Assembly (NCBI RefSeq): GCF_900115865.1 | Contig: NZ_FOXY01000004.1 | Location: 1 to 64,000 of the forward strand | Source of the DNA: Donghicola eburneus | GTDB taxonomy: Bacteria; Pseudomonadota; Alphaproteobacteria; Rhodobacterales; Rhodobacteraceae | Direction of reading: 5' to 3' | DNA length: 64,000 nucleotides | The notes under the pieces: generated by a model | Databases searched by the model: none | What the model was told of the DNA's origin: nothing | What the model saw: the letters and a program-made list of their open reading frames with translations, nothing else | Part shown: piece by piece, positions 6,649-16,304 of the stretch | Layout: each line of letters starts with the position of its first letter | Position numbering within the stretch: position 1 is the first letter of the stretch | Position numbers and translations under genes: made by a program

Positions 6649-7903
6649 TGTGCCCAAGTTCACCACTCTGGGCTGTCGCCTAAATGCCTATGAAACCCAC
6701 GCGATGGAAGAGCTGAGCCAGCAAGCCGGCCTGTTTAACGCGCATGTGGTGAACACCTGTGCCGTCACCTCTGAGGCTGTGCGCAAGGCCCGTCAGGAAA
6801 TCCGCCGTATCCGCCGCGAGAACCCAGACGCCAAGATCATCGTGACCGGCTGCGCCGCGCAGACCGAGCCAGAGACCTTTGCCGAGATGGAAGAGGTCGA
6901 CCACATCATCGGCAATACCGAAAAGATGCAGGCCGAGACGTGGCAAGGGCTGGCCAAGGGCCCGAACTTTATCGGCGAGACCGAACGCGTGCAGGTCGAC
7001 GACATCATGTCTGTCACCGAAACCGCTGGCCACCTGATCGACGGCTTCGGCACCCGCAGCCGCGCTTATGTGCAGGTCCAGAACGGCTGCGATCACCGCT
7101 GCACCTTCTGCATTATTCCCTACGGCCGCGGCAACTCACGGTCTGTGCCTGCGGGCGTCGTTGTGGATCAGATCAAGCGTCTGGTACAGCGCGGCTATAA
7201 CGAAGTGGTTCTGACCGGCGTGGACCTGACCAGTTGGGGCGCGGATCTGCCCGCCTCCCCCAAGCTAGGGGATCTGGTGCTGCGCATCCTGAAACTGGTG
7301 CCCGATCTGCCCCGCCTGCGAATCTCTTCGATTGATTCCATCGAGGTCGACGAAGCCCTGATGCAGGCCATCGCGACCGAGCCGCGCCTGATGCCTCACC
7401 TGCATCTGTCTCTGCAGCACGGCGACGACCTGATCCTAAAGCGTATGAAACGCCGCCACCTGCGCGACGACGCCATTCGCTTTGCCGAAGAGGCGATCAA
7501 GCTGCGTCCCGACATGACCTTTGGCGCGGACATCATTGCGGGCTTCCCTACGGAAACCGACGCGCACTTCGAAAATTCGCTAAAGCTGGTGGACGAGTGT
7601 CACCTGACCTGGCTACATGTCTTCCCGTATTCGCCCCGCCCCGGCACTCCTGCCGCACGGATGCCCCAAGTGAACGGCAAAGCCATCAAGGAACGGGCCG
7701 CGCGCCTGCGTGATGCCGGCGAGCGCCGCGTACAGATGCACCTTTCGTCGCAAGTCGGTCGGGACCATTCGATTTTGCTGGAAAACAACCGCATGGGCCG
7801 GACCGAGCAATTCACCGAAGTTCTGTTCGACACCGATCAGCCCGAAAGCCAGATCGTCCGAGCCACCATTCGGGGCATTTCTGGCGGGCAACTTCTGGCA
7901 TAA
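6641..7903 (+). CDS. mtaB: tRNA t6A37 methylthiotransferase MtaB
   Basis: A 420-residue radical-SAM methylthiotransferase of the MiaB family, MtaB branch, which converts t6A to ms2t6A at position 37 of ANN-decoding tRNAs. The N-terminal UPF0004 domain carries the second cluster on Cys12, Cys40 and Cys71. The radical-SAM motif is Cys150-x3-Cys154-x2-Cys157 (CDHRCTFC). A TIM-barrel core and a shortened TRAM-like tail follow. The start CLNAYET-type motif (TLGCRLNAYETHAM) is typical of MtaB and separates it from MiaB and RimO. It overlaps dapF by 8 bases. Lysine tRNA(UUU), encoded twice just upstream, is a known substrate of this enzyme family. Cytosolic, with two [4Fe-4S] clusters. Confidence 0.93.
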   Translation: MVDVPKFTTLGCRLNAYETHAMEELSQQAGLFNAHVVNTCAVTSEAVRKARQEIRRIRRENPDAKIIVTGCAAQTEPETFAEMEEVDHIIGNTEKMQAETWQGLAKGPNFIGETERVQVDDIMSVTETAGHLIDGFGTRSRAYVQVQNGCDHRCTFCIIPYGRGNSRSVPAGVVVDQIKRLVQRGYNEVVLTGVDLTSWGADLPASPKLGDLVLRILKLVPDLPRLRISSIDSIEVDEALMQAIATEPRLMPHLHLSLQHGDDLILKRMKRRHLRDDAIRFAEEAIKLRPDMTFGADIIAGFPTETDAHFENSLKLVDECHLTWLHVFPYSPRPGTPAARMPQVNGKAIKERAARLRDAGERRVQMHLSSQVGRDHSILLENNRMGRTEQFTEVLFDTDQPESQIVRATIRGISGGQLLA

Positions 7904-8252
7904 GCTACGCGGAAGTCTCAGGATTTCCGCCAGAATCACTTGGGCGTCGCGACATCGCAGGATCGCCCAAACCACAGGCAAAACTGATTCTCCGACGGGT
8001 GCTATTGAATGCACCCTTCCGCTGATTAGATGTGGTGTTCTGACGCATAACTGTTGATTTGCGGCGACTCGGACCATTTTCCCGACCGTCATGCTGCAGA
8101 TGCGCTCGAATGTCCGCTGGACGGATGCAAACCCTCTCGTTAAATAGCGCGTGATGACAAGGGCTGCGGCAATCCGTGGCCCAAATCTGTATCGGTTCGG
8201 CTTTGCTCTGACATTCTTTGGGGTTCGGCCGACAAGAGAATGGAGAAACCTC
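7904..8252. other. Intergenic region and leader before petABC
   Basis: About 350 bases without a convincing gene. It must contain the petABC promoter, but I find no clear sigma-70 hexamer pair. The open frame on the opposite strand runs on into petA and is best read as a shadow. Confidence 0.5.
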
Positions 8253-8816
8253 GTGTCCCACGCAGAAGATCACGAAGGCACCCGCAGAGATTTCCTCTAC
8301 TACGCCACAGCTGGCGCAGGTGCGGTGACTGCAGGTGCCGCTATTTGGCCCCTCGTCAATCAGATGAACCCCTCGGCAGACGTGAAAGCGCTGTCGTCGA
8401 TCCGTGTGGACGTGAGCGCACTGGAAGTCGGATCGCAGATGACCGTGCTGTGGCAGGGTAAGCCTGTTTTCATCCGTCGTCGCACCGAAGCCGAGATCGA
8501 AGCCGCTCGTGCCGTCGAAATGGGCGACCTGATCGACACCAACGCGCGGAACGAAAACGATCCCGCAGACGCTCTGGCGACTGACGAGAACCGCGCAATG
8601 GACGAAAACGGCGAATGGCTGGTTCAGATGGGTGTCTGCACCCACCTAGGCTGTGTGCCTCTGGGTGACGGCGCAGGTGACTTCGGTGGCTGGTTCTGCC
8701 CCTGCCACGGTTCGCACTACGACACCGCTGGCCGCATCCGCAAAGGACCCGCGCCGCAGAACCTGCACATCCCCGTTGCCGAGTTCGTGGACGATGCCAC
8801 GATCAAACTGGGTTAA
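8253..8816 (+). CDS. petA: Ubiquinol-cytochrome c reductase Rieske iron-sulfur subunit
   Basis: The [2Fe-2S] subunit of cytochrome bc1, which takes an electron from ubiquinol and passes it to cytochrome c1. At 187 residues from GTG 8253, it begins with a twin-arginine signal/anchor ([17 protein letters not shown], ~9-25) that fits Tat export and a single N-terminal membrane helix. Cluster ligands are Cys129 and His131 in CTHLGC and Cys149 and His152 in CPCHGS; Cys134 and Cys151 make the disulfide. The GTG has GGAG 7 bases upstream, and starting there matches Rhodobacter PetA, whose N-terminus reads almost the same. Upstream ATGs give an implausible extension. First gene of petABC, with 18 bases before petB. 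Confidence 0.97.
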   Translation: MSHAEDHEGTRRDFLYYATAGAGAVTAGAAIWPLVNQMNPSADVKALSSIRVDVSALEVGSQMTVLWQGKPVFIRRRTEAEIEAARAVEMGDLIDTNARNENDPADALATDENRAMDENGEWLVQMGVCTHLGCVPLGDGAGDFGGWFCPCHGSHYDTAGRIRKGPAPQNLHIPVAEFVDDATIKLG

Positions 8817-8834
8817 GGGAGAGGAGATTTAACT

Positions 8835-10163
8835 ATGTCGGGTATCCCACACGACCATTATGAGCCGAAGTCCGGCTTCACCAAAGCGGTCAACAGCCGT
8901 CTGCCGATCATCGGCCTGCTGTATGACACTCTGATGATCCCCACCCCCAAGAACCTGAACTGGATGTGGATCTGGGGCATCATTCTGACCTTCTGTCTGG
9001 CTCTGCAGATCATTACCGGCGTTGTTCTGGTTATGCACTACACCCCCCACGTCGACATGGCGTTCGCTTCGATCGAACACATCATGCGTGACGTGAACGG
9101 CGGTCACTTTATCCGCTACCTACACATGAACGGCGCATCGCTGTTCTTTACTGCTGTGTACCTGCACATCTTCCGTGGCCTGTTCTACGGCTCGTACAAA
9201 GCGCCCCGTGAGATCACCTGGATCATCGGTATGCTGATCTACCTGCTGATGATGGGCACCGCGTTCATGGGCTACGTTCTGCCCTGGGGCCAGATGTCGT
9301 TCCACGGTACCGCAGTTATCACCGGCCTGTTCGGCGCGATCCCCTTCATCGGTGAATCGATCCAGACCTGGCTGCTGGGTGCTTCGGCTGTCGGTCAGCC
9401 CGCGCTGAACCGCTTCTTCTCGCTGCACTACCTGCTGCCCTTCCTGATCGCAGGTCTGGTTGTCGTCCACATTTGGGCGTTCCACCACACCGGCAACAAC
9501 AACCCCTCGGGTGTTGACGTGCGCCGCACCTCGAAAGCCGAAGCAGAGAAAGACACTCTGCCCTTCTGGCCCTACTTCGTGATCAAGGACCTGTTCGCTC
9601 TGGCAGTTGTTCTGGCCGTGTTCTTTGCAGTTGTTGGCTTCATGCCCAACTACCTTGGCCACCCTGACAACTACATCGAAGCAAACCCGCTGGCGACTCC
9701 GTCGCACATCGTTCCCGAATGGTACTTCCTGCCCTTCTACGCGATCCTGCGTGCGTTTGACTCGGAAGTCTGGGTTGTTCAGTTCGCAAGCTGGATCTCG
9801 TTCGGCATCATCGACGCAAAGTTCTTTGGTGTTCTGGCGATGTTCGGTGCGATCGCTGTCATGGCGCTGGCGCCTTGGCTGGACACCTCTAGCGTTCGTT
9901 CGGGCCGCTATCGCCCTGCCTTCAAATGGTGGTTCCGCCTGCTCTGCGTCGACTTCATGGTTCTGATGTGGGCCGGTGCAATGCCCGCCGAAGGTATCTA
10001 CCCCTACATCTCGCTGCTGGGTGCAACCTACTGGTTCGCATACTTCCTGGTAGTTCTGCCGCTGCTTGGCATCTTCGAGAAGCCCGAGACCCCGGTCGCG
10101 ACCATCGAAGACGACTTCAAAGCGCATTACGGCAAGTCGGCTGACGCCACCCCTGCCGAGTAA
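8835..10163 (+). CDS. petB: Cytochrome b of the bc1 complex
   Basis: A 442-residue, eight-helix membrane subunit carrying haems bL and bH and both quinone sites. The Qo-site motif PEWY is present in [16 protein letters not shown]. Paired haem-ligand histidines sit in helices B ([23 protein letters not shown]) and D ([26 protein letters not shown]). The [12 protein letters not shown] segment of the cd1 region is intact. A strong AGGAG lies before ATG 8835. Length matches Rhodobacter cytochrome b, with its long C-terminal tail after helix H. The gene lies between petA and petC in the usual order. Confidence 0.97.
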   Translation: MSGIPHDHYEPKSGFTKAVNSRLPIIGLLYDTLMIPTPKNLNWMWIWGIILTFCLALQIITGVVLVMHYTPHVDMAFASIEHIMRDVNGGHFIRYLHMNGASLFFTAVYLHIFRGLFYGSYKAPREITWIIGMLIYLLMMGTAFMGYVLPWGQMSFHGTAVITGLFGAIPFIGESIQTWLLGASAVGQPALNRFFSLHYLLPFLIAGLVVVHIWAFHHTGNNNPSGVDVRRTSKAEAEKDTLPFWPYFVIKDLFALAVVLAVFFAVVGFMPNYLGHPDNYIEANPLATPSHIVPEWYFLPFYAILRAFDSEVWVVQFASWISFGIIDAKFFGVLAMFGAIAVMALAPWLDTSSVRSGRYRPAFKWWFRLLCVDFMVLMWAGAMPAEGIYPYISLLGATYWFAYFLVVLPLLGIFEKPETPVATIEDDFKAHYGKSADATPAE

Positions 10164-10177
10164 GAAAGGTGACCCAA

Positions 10178-11026
10178 ATGATTAGGAAACTGACCCTTAC
10201 TGCGATCGCTGCTCTCGGCCTGTCGGCCGGGGGTGCGCTGGCAGCAGGCGGCGAAGCCCACGTCGAAGACTTCGACTTCTCTTTCGAAGGTCCCTTCGGC
10301 TCCTACGATCAGAACCAGCTGCAGCGCGGCCTGAAGATCTACACCGAGGTTTGCTCGGCGTGCCACGGTCTGCGTTACGTACCGCTGCGCACTCTGGGTG
10401 ATGAAACCGGCCCCGGCCTGCCAGAAGACCAAGTCCGTGCCTACGCGTCGGAAATCGAAGTCTTTGACGCATCGATCGACGACTTCCGTCCCGCGACTCC
10501 TGCAGACAAGTTCCCTGCGAACGACGCTGTAGACGCACCTGACCTGTCGCTGATGGCCAAAGGCCGTGCGGGCTTCCACGGCCCCATCGGTCTGGGCATC
10601 AACCAGATCGTCAAAGGCATGGGCGGCCCCGAGTACATCGCGTCGTTGCTGGCTGGTTACCACGAGGCACCCGAGTGTGCCCCCGAGGACTTCACCGGCT
10701 ACTACAACACCGTCTTCACCGCCGGTGGCTTCCCCGAAGAGTGTAAAGACGAAGACGGCAACCACACCGTCCCCGGCAGCTGGATCGGCATGGCGCCCCC
10801 GCTGATGGGCGAAGATGTTGAGTTTGACGATGGTCACTCGAACGAACTGCACCACGAAGTTCAGGACGTTGCTGCGTTCCTGATGTGGACCGCAGAACCC
10901 AAGATGATGCAGCGCAAGACCGCAGGTCTGACCGGTGTGATCTTCCTCGCGGTTCTTGCAGTTCTGCTGTACCTGACCAACAAGCGCATCTGGGCCCCCA
11001 TCAAGTACGGCCGCAAAGACGACTAA
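10178..11026 (+). CDS. petC: Cytochrome c1 of the bc1 complex
   Basis: A 282-residue periplasmic c-type cytochrome held by one C-terminal helix (~252-270, GVIFLAVLAVLLYLTN). Residues 1-22 form a Sec signal peptide cleaved near ALA-AGG. The haem-binding CSACH is at 59-63, and the likely axial Met lies in WIGMAPPLM. ATG 10178 is preferred over the GTG at 10169 because AGAAAGG is 8 bases upstream of the ATG and the signal peptide then starts with MIRK. It passes electrons from the Rieske protein to soluble or membrane-bound cytochrome c. A strong terminator follows, so the operon is petABC only. Confidence 0.96.
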   Translation: MIRKLTLTAIAALGLSAGGALAAGGEAHVEDFDFSFEGPFGSYDQNQLQRGLKIYTEVCSACHGLRYVPLRTLGDETGPGLPEDQVRAYASEIEVFDASIDDFRPATPADKFPANDAVDAPDLSLMAKGRAGFHGPIGLGINQIVKGMGGPEYIASLLAGYHEAPECAPEDFTGYYNTVFTAGGFPEECKDEDGNHTVPGSWIGMAPPLMGEDVEFDDGHSNELHHEVQDVAAFLMWTAEPKMMQRKTAGLTGVIFLAVLAVLLYLTNKRIWAPIKYGRKDD

Positions 11027-11044
11027 TCGTCTGATGCACGAATT

Positions 11045-11082
11045 AAAAAGCCCCGTCAGAGCAATCTGGCGGGGCTTTTTCT
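11045..11082 (+). terminator. Rho-independent terminator of petABC
   Basis: AAAAAGCCCCG at 11045-11055 pairs with CGGGGCTTTTT at 11070-11080, with an inner CAGA/TCTG stem and GCAA loop. A-run and T-run flank it, so it could act on both strands. Confidence 0.92.
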
Positions 11083-11102
11083 TTGGGTGTGGCGCGCCAA
11101 GG

Positions 11103-11130
11103 AAAAAGGCCGGCGCTTTCGCACCGGCCT
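11103..11130 (-). terminator. Rho-independent terminator of rpiB
   Basis: On the minus strand AGGCCGG pairs with CCGGCCT around TGCGAAAGCG, followed by TTTTT. It lies 24 bases after the rpiB stop, back to back with the petABC terminator. Confidence 0.88.
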
Positions 11131-11154
11131 CTTCAAACAATCAACAGGGAAGGA

Positions 11155-11604
11155 TCAGTCTTCCATCGCCTTGATCATGTCTACACGCAGCCCATGACGG
11201 CCGCCCTCGAACTCGGTAGACAAGAACGCGTCGACAATCTCTAGCGCCAGCCCTTGGCCAACCACGCGCGCGCCCATCGACAGGATTTGCGCGTCATTGT
11301 GCGCGCGGATCATCTTGGCCGAAAAGGTCTCGTTGCAGACACCGCAGCGGATGCCCTTAACTTTGTTCGCAGCCATCATGATGCCCTGACCGGTGCCGCA
11401 TAGGATAATTCCAAGCTCGCAATCACCAGACGTAATCTTCTGCGCCGCGGCCTCACCCATCGAGGGGTAGTGCACGCTGTCCGGCGTGGTCGGACCGATG
11501 TCTACGGCCTCGTACCCTTTCTCTTCGATGTGCTTGGCAATGGCCTGACGCAGCTCGATCGCGGCGTGGTCGCTGGACAGGACGATACGTTTCTTGGCGG
11601 TCAT
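11155..11604 (-). CDS. rpiB: Ribose-5-phosphate isomerase B
   Basis: A 149-residue RpiB/LacA-LacB-fold enzyme interconverting ribose 5-phosphate and ribulose 5-phosphate in the pentose phosphate pathway. The N-terminal SSDHAAIELR, the active-site segment ILCGTGQGIMMAANKVKGIR with the base Cys, and the RAHNDAQILSMG phosphate-binding segment are all present. Length is normal. ATG 11604 has only a weak GAGAG upstream. It is a single gene with its own terminator. Cytosolic. Confidence 0.95.
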   Translation of the reverse strand: MTAKKRIVLSSDHAAIELRQAIAKHIEEKGYEAVDIGPTTPDSVHYPSMGEAAAQKITSGDCELGIILCGTGQGIMMAANKVKGIRCGVCNETFSAKMIRAHNDAQILSMGARVVGQGLALEIVDAFLSTEFEGGRHGLRVDMIKAMED

Positions 11605-11730
11605 GGGCAGATCTCTCGCTCGAAATTAGGGGGCGCAGGCAAGGCATGCCTGACGCTCTGGTTCTCCATTAGGCGGAATGGGGCTTCTTGGCAAATGGCC
11701 GTCGTGCCGCATTGGGGATTTCCAAACCGC

Positions 11731-12420
11731 TTATAGGCCCAGATAGTCGCGCAGTGCCGCATCTGGATTGGCAAAGACCTGTCCCGTGGGACGGGGCGCC
11801 TGCGCGATGCCCTGGTCAACCATAACAATTGCTTGGGCAAAGCGGCGCGCATCTTCGGGGTCGTGGGTCACCATCAATACGGTGGCGCCAACTTCTCCGG
11901 CGATCTGGTGCACCAAGGCCAGCATTTCCGACCGCAAACCGGGACCGAGCGCCGCGAAGGGTTCGTCGAGCAGCCAGAGTGGCCTGTCTTGCAACAACAG
12001 CCGCGCCAGCGCGACGCGGCTTTGTTGTCCGCCCGACAGCTGCGCGGGTTTACGATTGTTGAGCCCCTCCAGCCCCACGCGCACGAGAGCGTTCTCGACG
12101 CGCGAGCGCTCTGCCTCTGCCAACCGCTTCTGGCTCAGCGCCAATCCGACGTTCTGCGCGGCAGTTAGGTGTGGAAAGAGGTTTTGGTCCTGAAACAACA
12201 TCGCAATTGGCCGCTTGCCAGGCGCCAAGCCATCCAGTCGCGCATTCGCCCACAGCACTCGACCAGACGCCTCGACAAATCCAGAAATGGCCCCCAACAG
12301 GGTCGACTTTCCCCCGCCTGAGGGACCGATAATAGCCACTCGGGTGCCTGCAGGCACACTCCAGTCCGCGCGCAAGCCAAAGTCACCTTGCACAATGTTC
12401 AGTTGCTCAAGCATCAGCAT
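11731..12420 (-). CDS. thiQ: Thiamine ABC transporter, ATP-binding protein
   Basis: A 229-residue ABC ATPase driving thiamine/TPP uptake. Walker A is GPSGGGKST (~32-40), the Q-loop is FQDQNLFP, the signature LSGGQQSRVALAR, Walker B LWLLDEPFAAL, and the H-loop THDPEDA. ATG 12420 has GGAGG 8 bases upstream, so I prefer it to the TTG 21 bases earlier. The start overlaps the end of thiP by 14 bases. The third gene of the riboswitch-controlled thiBPQ transcript; substrate is inferred from the thiB neighbour and the TPP element. Confidence 0.93.
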   Translation of the reverse strand: MLMLEQLNIVQGDFGLRADWSVPAGTRVAIIGPSGGGKSTLLGAISGFVEASGRVLWANARLDGLAPGKRPIAMLFQDQNLFPHLTAAQNVGLALSQKRLAEAERSRVENALVRVGLEGLNNRKPAQLSGGQQSRVALARLLLQDRPLWLLDEPFAALGPGLRSEMLALVHQIAGEVGATVLMVTHDPEDARRFAQAIVMVDQGIAQAPRPTGQVFANPDAALRDYLGL

Positions 12421-13930
12421 TGGCGCGTCCTCCACGGTCAAAAATCCAGAACAGCCCGAAGCTCAGGATGAGCAGCAATAACGCCGCGCCCGCCGCCTGT
12501 TCCATCCGGTAAGCGCCCATCAGGCGGTACATTTGCAATGGCAAGGTCGCAGTATCGGGGTCCGCAAATAGTGTGATGACCCCCAAATCCCCCATAGCGA
12601 GGGCACCTGTTAAGCCTGCCGCAAACCCCAAGGGGCGCCCCAGGCGTGGCAACATCAGCCATCTCAGACGCGCCCACCCGCGTAGATCAAGGCTATCAGC
12701 AAGCCGTCCATGCTCTGCCTCGATCTGCGCCGCTGCAGGGCGCAGAATGCGCAGAGCAAAGGGCAGCGCCATCACAGCATTAACGCCCGCAGTGACTGGC
12801 AGCGCCACATCCCACGGCGCAATGAACGGATTTATCATCAAGTACAAGCCTGTGCCCAAGACGAGTGGGGAACTGGCGATCCCAAGGAGCGCAACCAGCT
12901 CCACCCACTTCCGGCGGGACAGCGCCAGCGGCAGCGCCAAAGCCAAGGTCACAACGACCGCCCCGATCGACACAGAGACAGAGTAAACTGCAGCCTGCCA
13001 AACCGAAGCTGGCAAACTGAACAAAGCCCCCGCGCCGCGCAGGCCAATCGCGGCCAACGGCAACAGCAGAAAGAGCGCGACCAGCGCAATCCAGAACCCG
13101 TCCACAATGCGGCTCCCATCCCACCGCGGAACCACACGGTCCAATCCGCCGAAGCCAGCCTCAGGCAGCGTCAGTTTCATGGCAATCAAAGCCGCCCCAC
13201 CGGCCAACACCAGCTGCACCACGGCCAATTGCGCGGCCTTGCCAATGTCGAAATCAAAGCGGAAGGCCTGATAGATCGCCAACTCGACCGTCGTCGCCTT
13301 GGGCCCACCACCCAAGGTCAGCGCAACCGCAAAAGATGACAGGCAGATTACGAAAATCACCATTGCCGCCCCCGGTGCAATCCGGCGCAGCATCGGCCAT
13401 TCGATCAGCCGGAACATCGTCCAAGGGCGGAAGTTCAACGTGGCAGCCAGACGGAACCGCTCGGCCGGAATGTCCTGCCATCCTTGCAACAACAAGCGCG
13501 TCGCCAAGGGCAGGTTGAAAAACACATGGGCCAAGAGCACGCCGTGCAGCCCGTAAATCCTGACCGCAGGCAGACCAAACAGCCCCAGCACGTCAGACAG
13601 CCATCCCTTTTGCCCAAACACCGCTAGCAACCCCAGTATCGCCACGATCACCGGCAGAATGAACGGCGCACCAAGCAAAGCCACCAGCGCCGAGCGACCG
13701 CGAAACCGGCGCCGCGCCAATGCCCGGGCCACAGGCACCGCCAGCCCGACAGACAGCACTGCCGACAGGGCGGCCTGCCACAGGGTGAACCAGACCGCAT
13801 CCCACGACCGGCTATCCAAAGGGGACAGACCTCCGGCCCGCCAGATAACGGCAGCCAAAGGCAAGAGCACCGCCGCACCCACGAGCGCGGCGGCAATGAG
13901 GGGGATCAGCCCCCGAAGGCGGTCAGCCAT
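12407..13930 (-). CDS. thiP: Thiamine ABC transporter, permease
   Basis: A 507-residue inner-membrane permease made of two fused BPD_transp_1 halves, each about six helices, as in the ThiP/FbpB class. The first coupling loop lies near residues 160-190 (RLAATLNFRPWTMFRLIEWP) and the second near 430-455 (SLDLRGWARLRWLMLPRLGRP); both match the EAA-loop consensus. It overlaps thiB by 25 bases and thiQ by 14, so the three proteins are probably coupled in translation. Upstream of thiB lies a TPP riboswitch, which makes thiamine the substrate rather than iron. Confidence 0.94.
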   Translation of the reverse strand: MADRLRGLIPLIAAALVGAAVLLPLAAVIWRAGGLSPLDSRSWDAVWFTLWQAALSAVLSVGLAVPVARALARRRFRGRSALVALLGAPFILPVIVAILGLLAVFGQKGWLSDVLGLFGLPAVRIYGLHGVLLAHVFFNLPLATRLLLQGWQDIPAERFRLAATLNFRPWTMFRLIEWPMLRRIAPGAAMVIFVICLSSFAVALTLGGGPKATTVELAIYQAFRFDFDIGKAAQLAVVQLVLAGGAALIAMKLTLPEAGFGGLDRVVPRWDGSRIVDGFWIALVALFLLLPLAAIGLRGAGALFSLPASVWQAAVYSVSVSIGAVVVTLALALPLALSRRKWVELVALLGIASSPLVLGTGLYLMINPFIAPWDVALPVTAGVNAVMALPFALRILRPAAAQIEAEHGRLADSLDLRGWARLRWLMLPRLGRPLGFAAGLTGALAMGDLGVITLFADPDTATLPLQMYRLMGAYRMEQAAGAALLLLILSFGLFWIFDRGGRANADA

Positions 13931-14895
13931 TCCTCGAGCGCGGCGTCGCGCAAGGCAGCGGCTTCGTCTTCGGAGTAGAAGATCGCCTGATCCGGCATGG
14001 GCAGTTCACGGAAGCCATCGGGCCACTGATCCCGCGGCAGCGCCGACGGGTAGGACCAGTTGGCGGTCGGGATCATCTTCTGGAACTCTTCGCTCAGGAC
14101 ATAGGCCAAGAACTGATCCGCCAGCTCGGGCTGCTGGGTCGTCGCAGTTTTCGCCACCAGCTCGGCCATGAAGTAGTGACCTTCGGGGAAGATCGCGGCC
14201 TGCTTGGTCGTGTCGCCCTCGGCGATGATGTGATAGGCGGGCGAGGTCGTGTAGCTCATCACCATGTCCGCTTCGCCATCGGTGAACAGACCGTAGCTTT
14301 CGGACCAGCCTTTGGTCACGGTCAGCACTTTGGGCGCCAGCTTGGCCCATGCCTCGGGCGCCTTGTCGCCATAGATCGCTTTGACCCACAGCAGGGTCGC
14401 CAGACCCGAAACCGAGCTGCGCGGGTCCTGAAGCACCACTTTGAATGCATCATCGGGCGCGTTCAGCAGTTCTTCGAACGACGCAGGCGGGTTCGCCATT
14501 TTCTCGTTGTTGTAAACGAACGCGGTGTAGCCCCAGTTGAAGGGGAAGAACGTGTCGTCGTTCCACTCGATCGGCAAGGTCAGACCGGACAGATCCTGAC
14601 CATGAGGCGCGAAAAGGCCGCTCTCGCGGGCCTGTTTGCTGACGTCGGTGTTCAGGCCGATCACCACGTCCGCGCGGTTGCGCTCGCCTTCCAACAACAG
14701 GCGGGGGAGCACGTCGCCGGCCTGATACTGGACGTCACAGGCGCAAATCGCCTCGAAACCCTGTTCGATGCTGGGACCGGGGCCCCATTCGCTGGTGAAA
14801 TAGTCGGGGGCATAGATCGTCAGCACAGGTTTGTCTTCGGCGGCTGCCGAAGTGGCTGCGATCAGACCCGTTGCAAATACAAGCGCCTTGTTCAT
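13906..14895 (-). CDS. thiB: Thiamine ABC transporter, periplasmic binding protein
   Basis: A 329-residue solute-binding protein of the ThiB/TbpA class. A signal peptide ends near residue 19 (TSAAA-EDKPV). The mature part begins VLTIYAPDYFTSEWGPGP, close to the start of ThiB. Later segments typical of the family are VIGLNTDVSKQA, WNDDTFFPFNWGYTAFVYN and MVMSYTTSPAYHIIAEGDTTKQAA. ATG 14895 has AGGAG 8 bases upstream. First gene of thiBPQ, 58 bases after the TPP aptamer. Confidence 0.95.
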   Translation of the reverse strand: MNKALVFATGLIAATSAAAEDKPVLTIYAPDYFTSEWGPGPSIEQGFEAICACDVQYQAGDVLPRLLLEGERNRADVVIGLNTDVSKQARESGLFAPHGQDLSGLTLPIEWNDDTFFPFNWGYTAFVYNNEKMANPPASFEELLNAPDDAFKVVLQDPRSSVSGLATLLWVKAIYGDKAPEAWAKLAPKVLTVTKGWSESYGLFTDGEADMVMSYTTSPAYHIIAEGDTTKQAAIFPEGHYFMAELVAKTATTQQPELADQFLAYVLSEEFQKMIPTANWSYPSALPRDQWPDGFRELPMPDQAIFYSEDEAAALRDAALEEWLTAFGG

Positions 14896-14953
14896 GGGGC
14901 GTCTCCTACTGTTACGGGCGGAGACGGTTTGGACCTGTGAACCAGAAAACCAA

Positions 14954-15035
14954 CCTTCCCTCCGCCGGTCCTAACCGGTTCAGGTTCAACGGGTTCGCGA
15001 TGACGCATCTCAGGCCGTTTCCGGCCACCCCGAGG
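14954..15035 (-). promoter_or_regulatory. TPP (THI-box) riboswitch upstream of thiBPQ
   Basis: Read on the minus strand, the hallmark blocks appear in order: CGGGGTGGCC, GGCCTGAGATGCG, GAACCCGTTGAACCTGA, ACCGGTTAGGACCGG and GGAGGGAAGG. This is a complete TPP aptamer. An extra AGGTGT/ACACCT hairpin stands just upstream at 15034-15049. No T-run terminator is seen between aptamer and thiB, so control is more likely through access to the AGGAG ribosome site. Confidence 0.95.
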
Positions 15036-15138
15036 TGTCCCAACACCTAGAGCGGCGCGGGGCATGATGCAAGGGCCGCGCTTGCCACTGGCGCAGGCGT
15101 CCTTTATCGAACGTCCCCAAGCAACAGGAGCCAGCCCA

Positions 15139-16239
15139 ATGAGCTTGAATACCTTTGGTCACATCTTCCGCGTCACCACTTGGGGTGAGAGCCACGGACC
15201 TGCCTTGGGCGCAACGGTGGACGGGGTCCCGCCGAACGTCGAGATCACGCCCGAGATGCTGCAGGTCTGGCTGGACAAGCGTAAGCCCGGTCAGAACAAG
15301 TTCACCACCCAGCGCCGCGAGCCTGACGAGGTCGAAATCCTGTCCGGTGTTTTCGAGGGCAAGACCACCGGCACGCCGGTCCAGCTGATGATCCGCAACA
15401 CCGACCAGCGGTCCAAGGACTATGGCGATATCGTCGAGAAGTTCCGTCCCGGTCACGCTGACATCACCTATTGGCAGAAATACGGTATCCGCGATTATCG
15501 CGGCGGCGGGCGCTCATCCGCCCGTGAAACGGCGGCCCGCGTGGCAGCAGGTGGGTTGGCCCGTGCGGCGCTGGACAAGCTGGTGCCCGGTATCGAGATC
15601 AAAGGCTACATGACCCAGATGGGCCCCCACGGGATTGATCGTGCGCGGTTCGATTGGGACCAGGTTGAGCAAAACCCCTTCTGGACGCCGGACGCTGTGG
15701 CGGCGGCTGAGTGGGCCGACTATCTGGACGGTCTTCGCAAGTCGGGCGAAAGCGTTGGCGCTGTGATCGAAGTGGTCGCGCGGGGCGTTCCTGCGGGACT
15801 GGGTGCTCCGATTTATGGCAAGCTCGACACCGATCTGGCGGCGGCGATGATGAGCATCAACGCGGTGAAAGCTGTGGAGATTGGCGAAGGCATGGCGGCT
15901 GCGGCTCTGACTGGCAGCGCGAATGCGGACGAGATTTACATGGGGCCGAACGGACCAGAGTATAGCTCGAACCACGCGGGCGGTATCTTGGGCGGGATTT
16001 CGACTGGTCAGGATGTGGTCGTGCGCTTTGCGGTGAAGCCGACCTCCTCGATCCTGACAACGCGCAAGACCATCACCAAATCGGGCGAGCCGGCCGAGAT
16101 CATCACCAAGGGCCGTCATGACCCCTGCGTTGGCATCCGTGCGGTGCCCGTGGGTGAGGCGATGATGGCGTGTGTCATCCTTGACCACCTGCTGCTGCAC
16201 CGTGGTCACGTTGGCGAAAACCAAGGTAAAATCGGCTGA
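15139..16239 (+). CDS. aroC: Chorismate synthase
   Basis: A 366-residue enzyme for the last shikimate step, 5-enolpyruvylshikimate 3-phosphate to chorismate, using reduced FMN. The three family signatures are present: [11 protein letters not shown] (~14-24), [17 protein letters not shown] (~125-141) and [17 protein letters not shown] (~330-346). ATG 15139 has CAGGAG 9 bases upstream; an earlier ATG at 15064 adds an unlikely leader that overlaps the riboswitch flank. It is divergent from thiBPQ, so the short region between them must serve both. Confidence 0.96.
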   Translation: MSLNTFGHIFRVTTWGESHGPALGATVDGVPPNVEITPEMLQVWLDKRKPGQNKFTTQRREPDEVEILSGVFEGKTTGTPVQLMIRNTDQRSKDYGDIVEKFRPGHADITYWQKYGIRDYRGGGRSSARETAARVAAGGLARAALDKLVPGIEIKGYMTQMGPHGIDRARFDWDQVEQNPFWTPDAVAAAEWADYLDGLRKSGESVGAVIEVVARGVPAGLGAPIYGKLDTDLAAAMMSINAVKAVEIGEGMAAAALTGSANADEIYMGPNGPEYSSNHAGGILGGISTGQDVVVRFAVKPTSSILTTRKTITKSGEPAEIITKGRHDPCVGIRAVPVGEAMMACVILDHLLLHRGHVGENQGKIG

Positions 16240-16242
16240 ACG

Positions 16243-16290
16243 CCGGGGCTCTACCCCGGACCCCGGAGTATTTTGGCAAAGATGAAATAA
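16243..16290 (+). repeat. Rhodobacteraceae-type intergenic GC repeat, copy 1
   Basis: After the aroC stop: a CCGGGG/CCCCGG hairpin, then ACCCCGGAGTATTTTGGC and AAAGATGAAATAA. A second copy in reverse orientation lies at 48549-48597. I recall this module as common downstream of genes in roseobacter genomes; its function is unknown to me. It may also end transcription. Confidence 0.65.
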
Positions 16291-16304
16291 GGGCGCCCCA
16301 GCTG

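Noticed and set aside
7905-8645. A 246-codon minus-strand frame across the petABC leader
   Set aside because: It runs into the start of petA on the opposite strand and its product has no recognisable family or signal.
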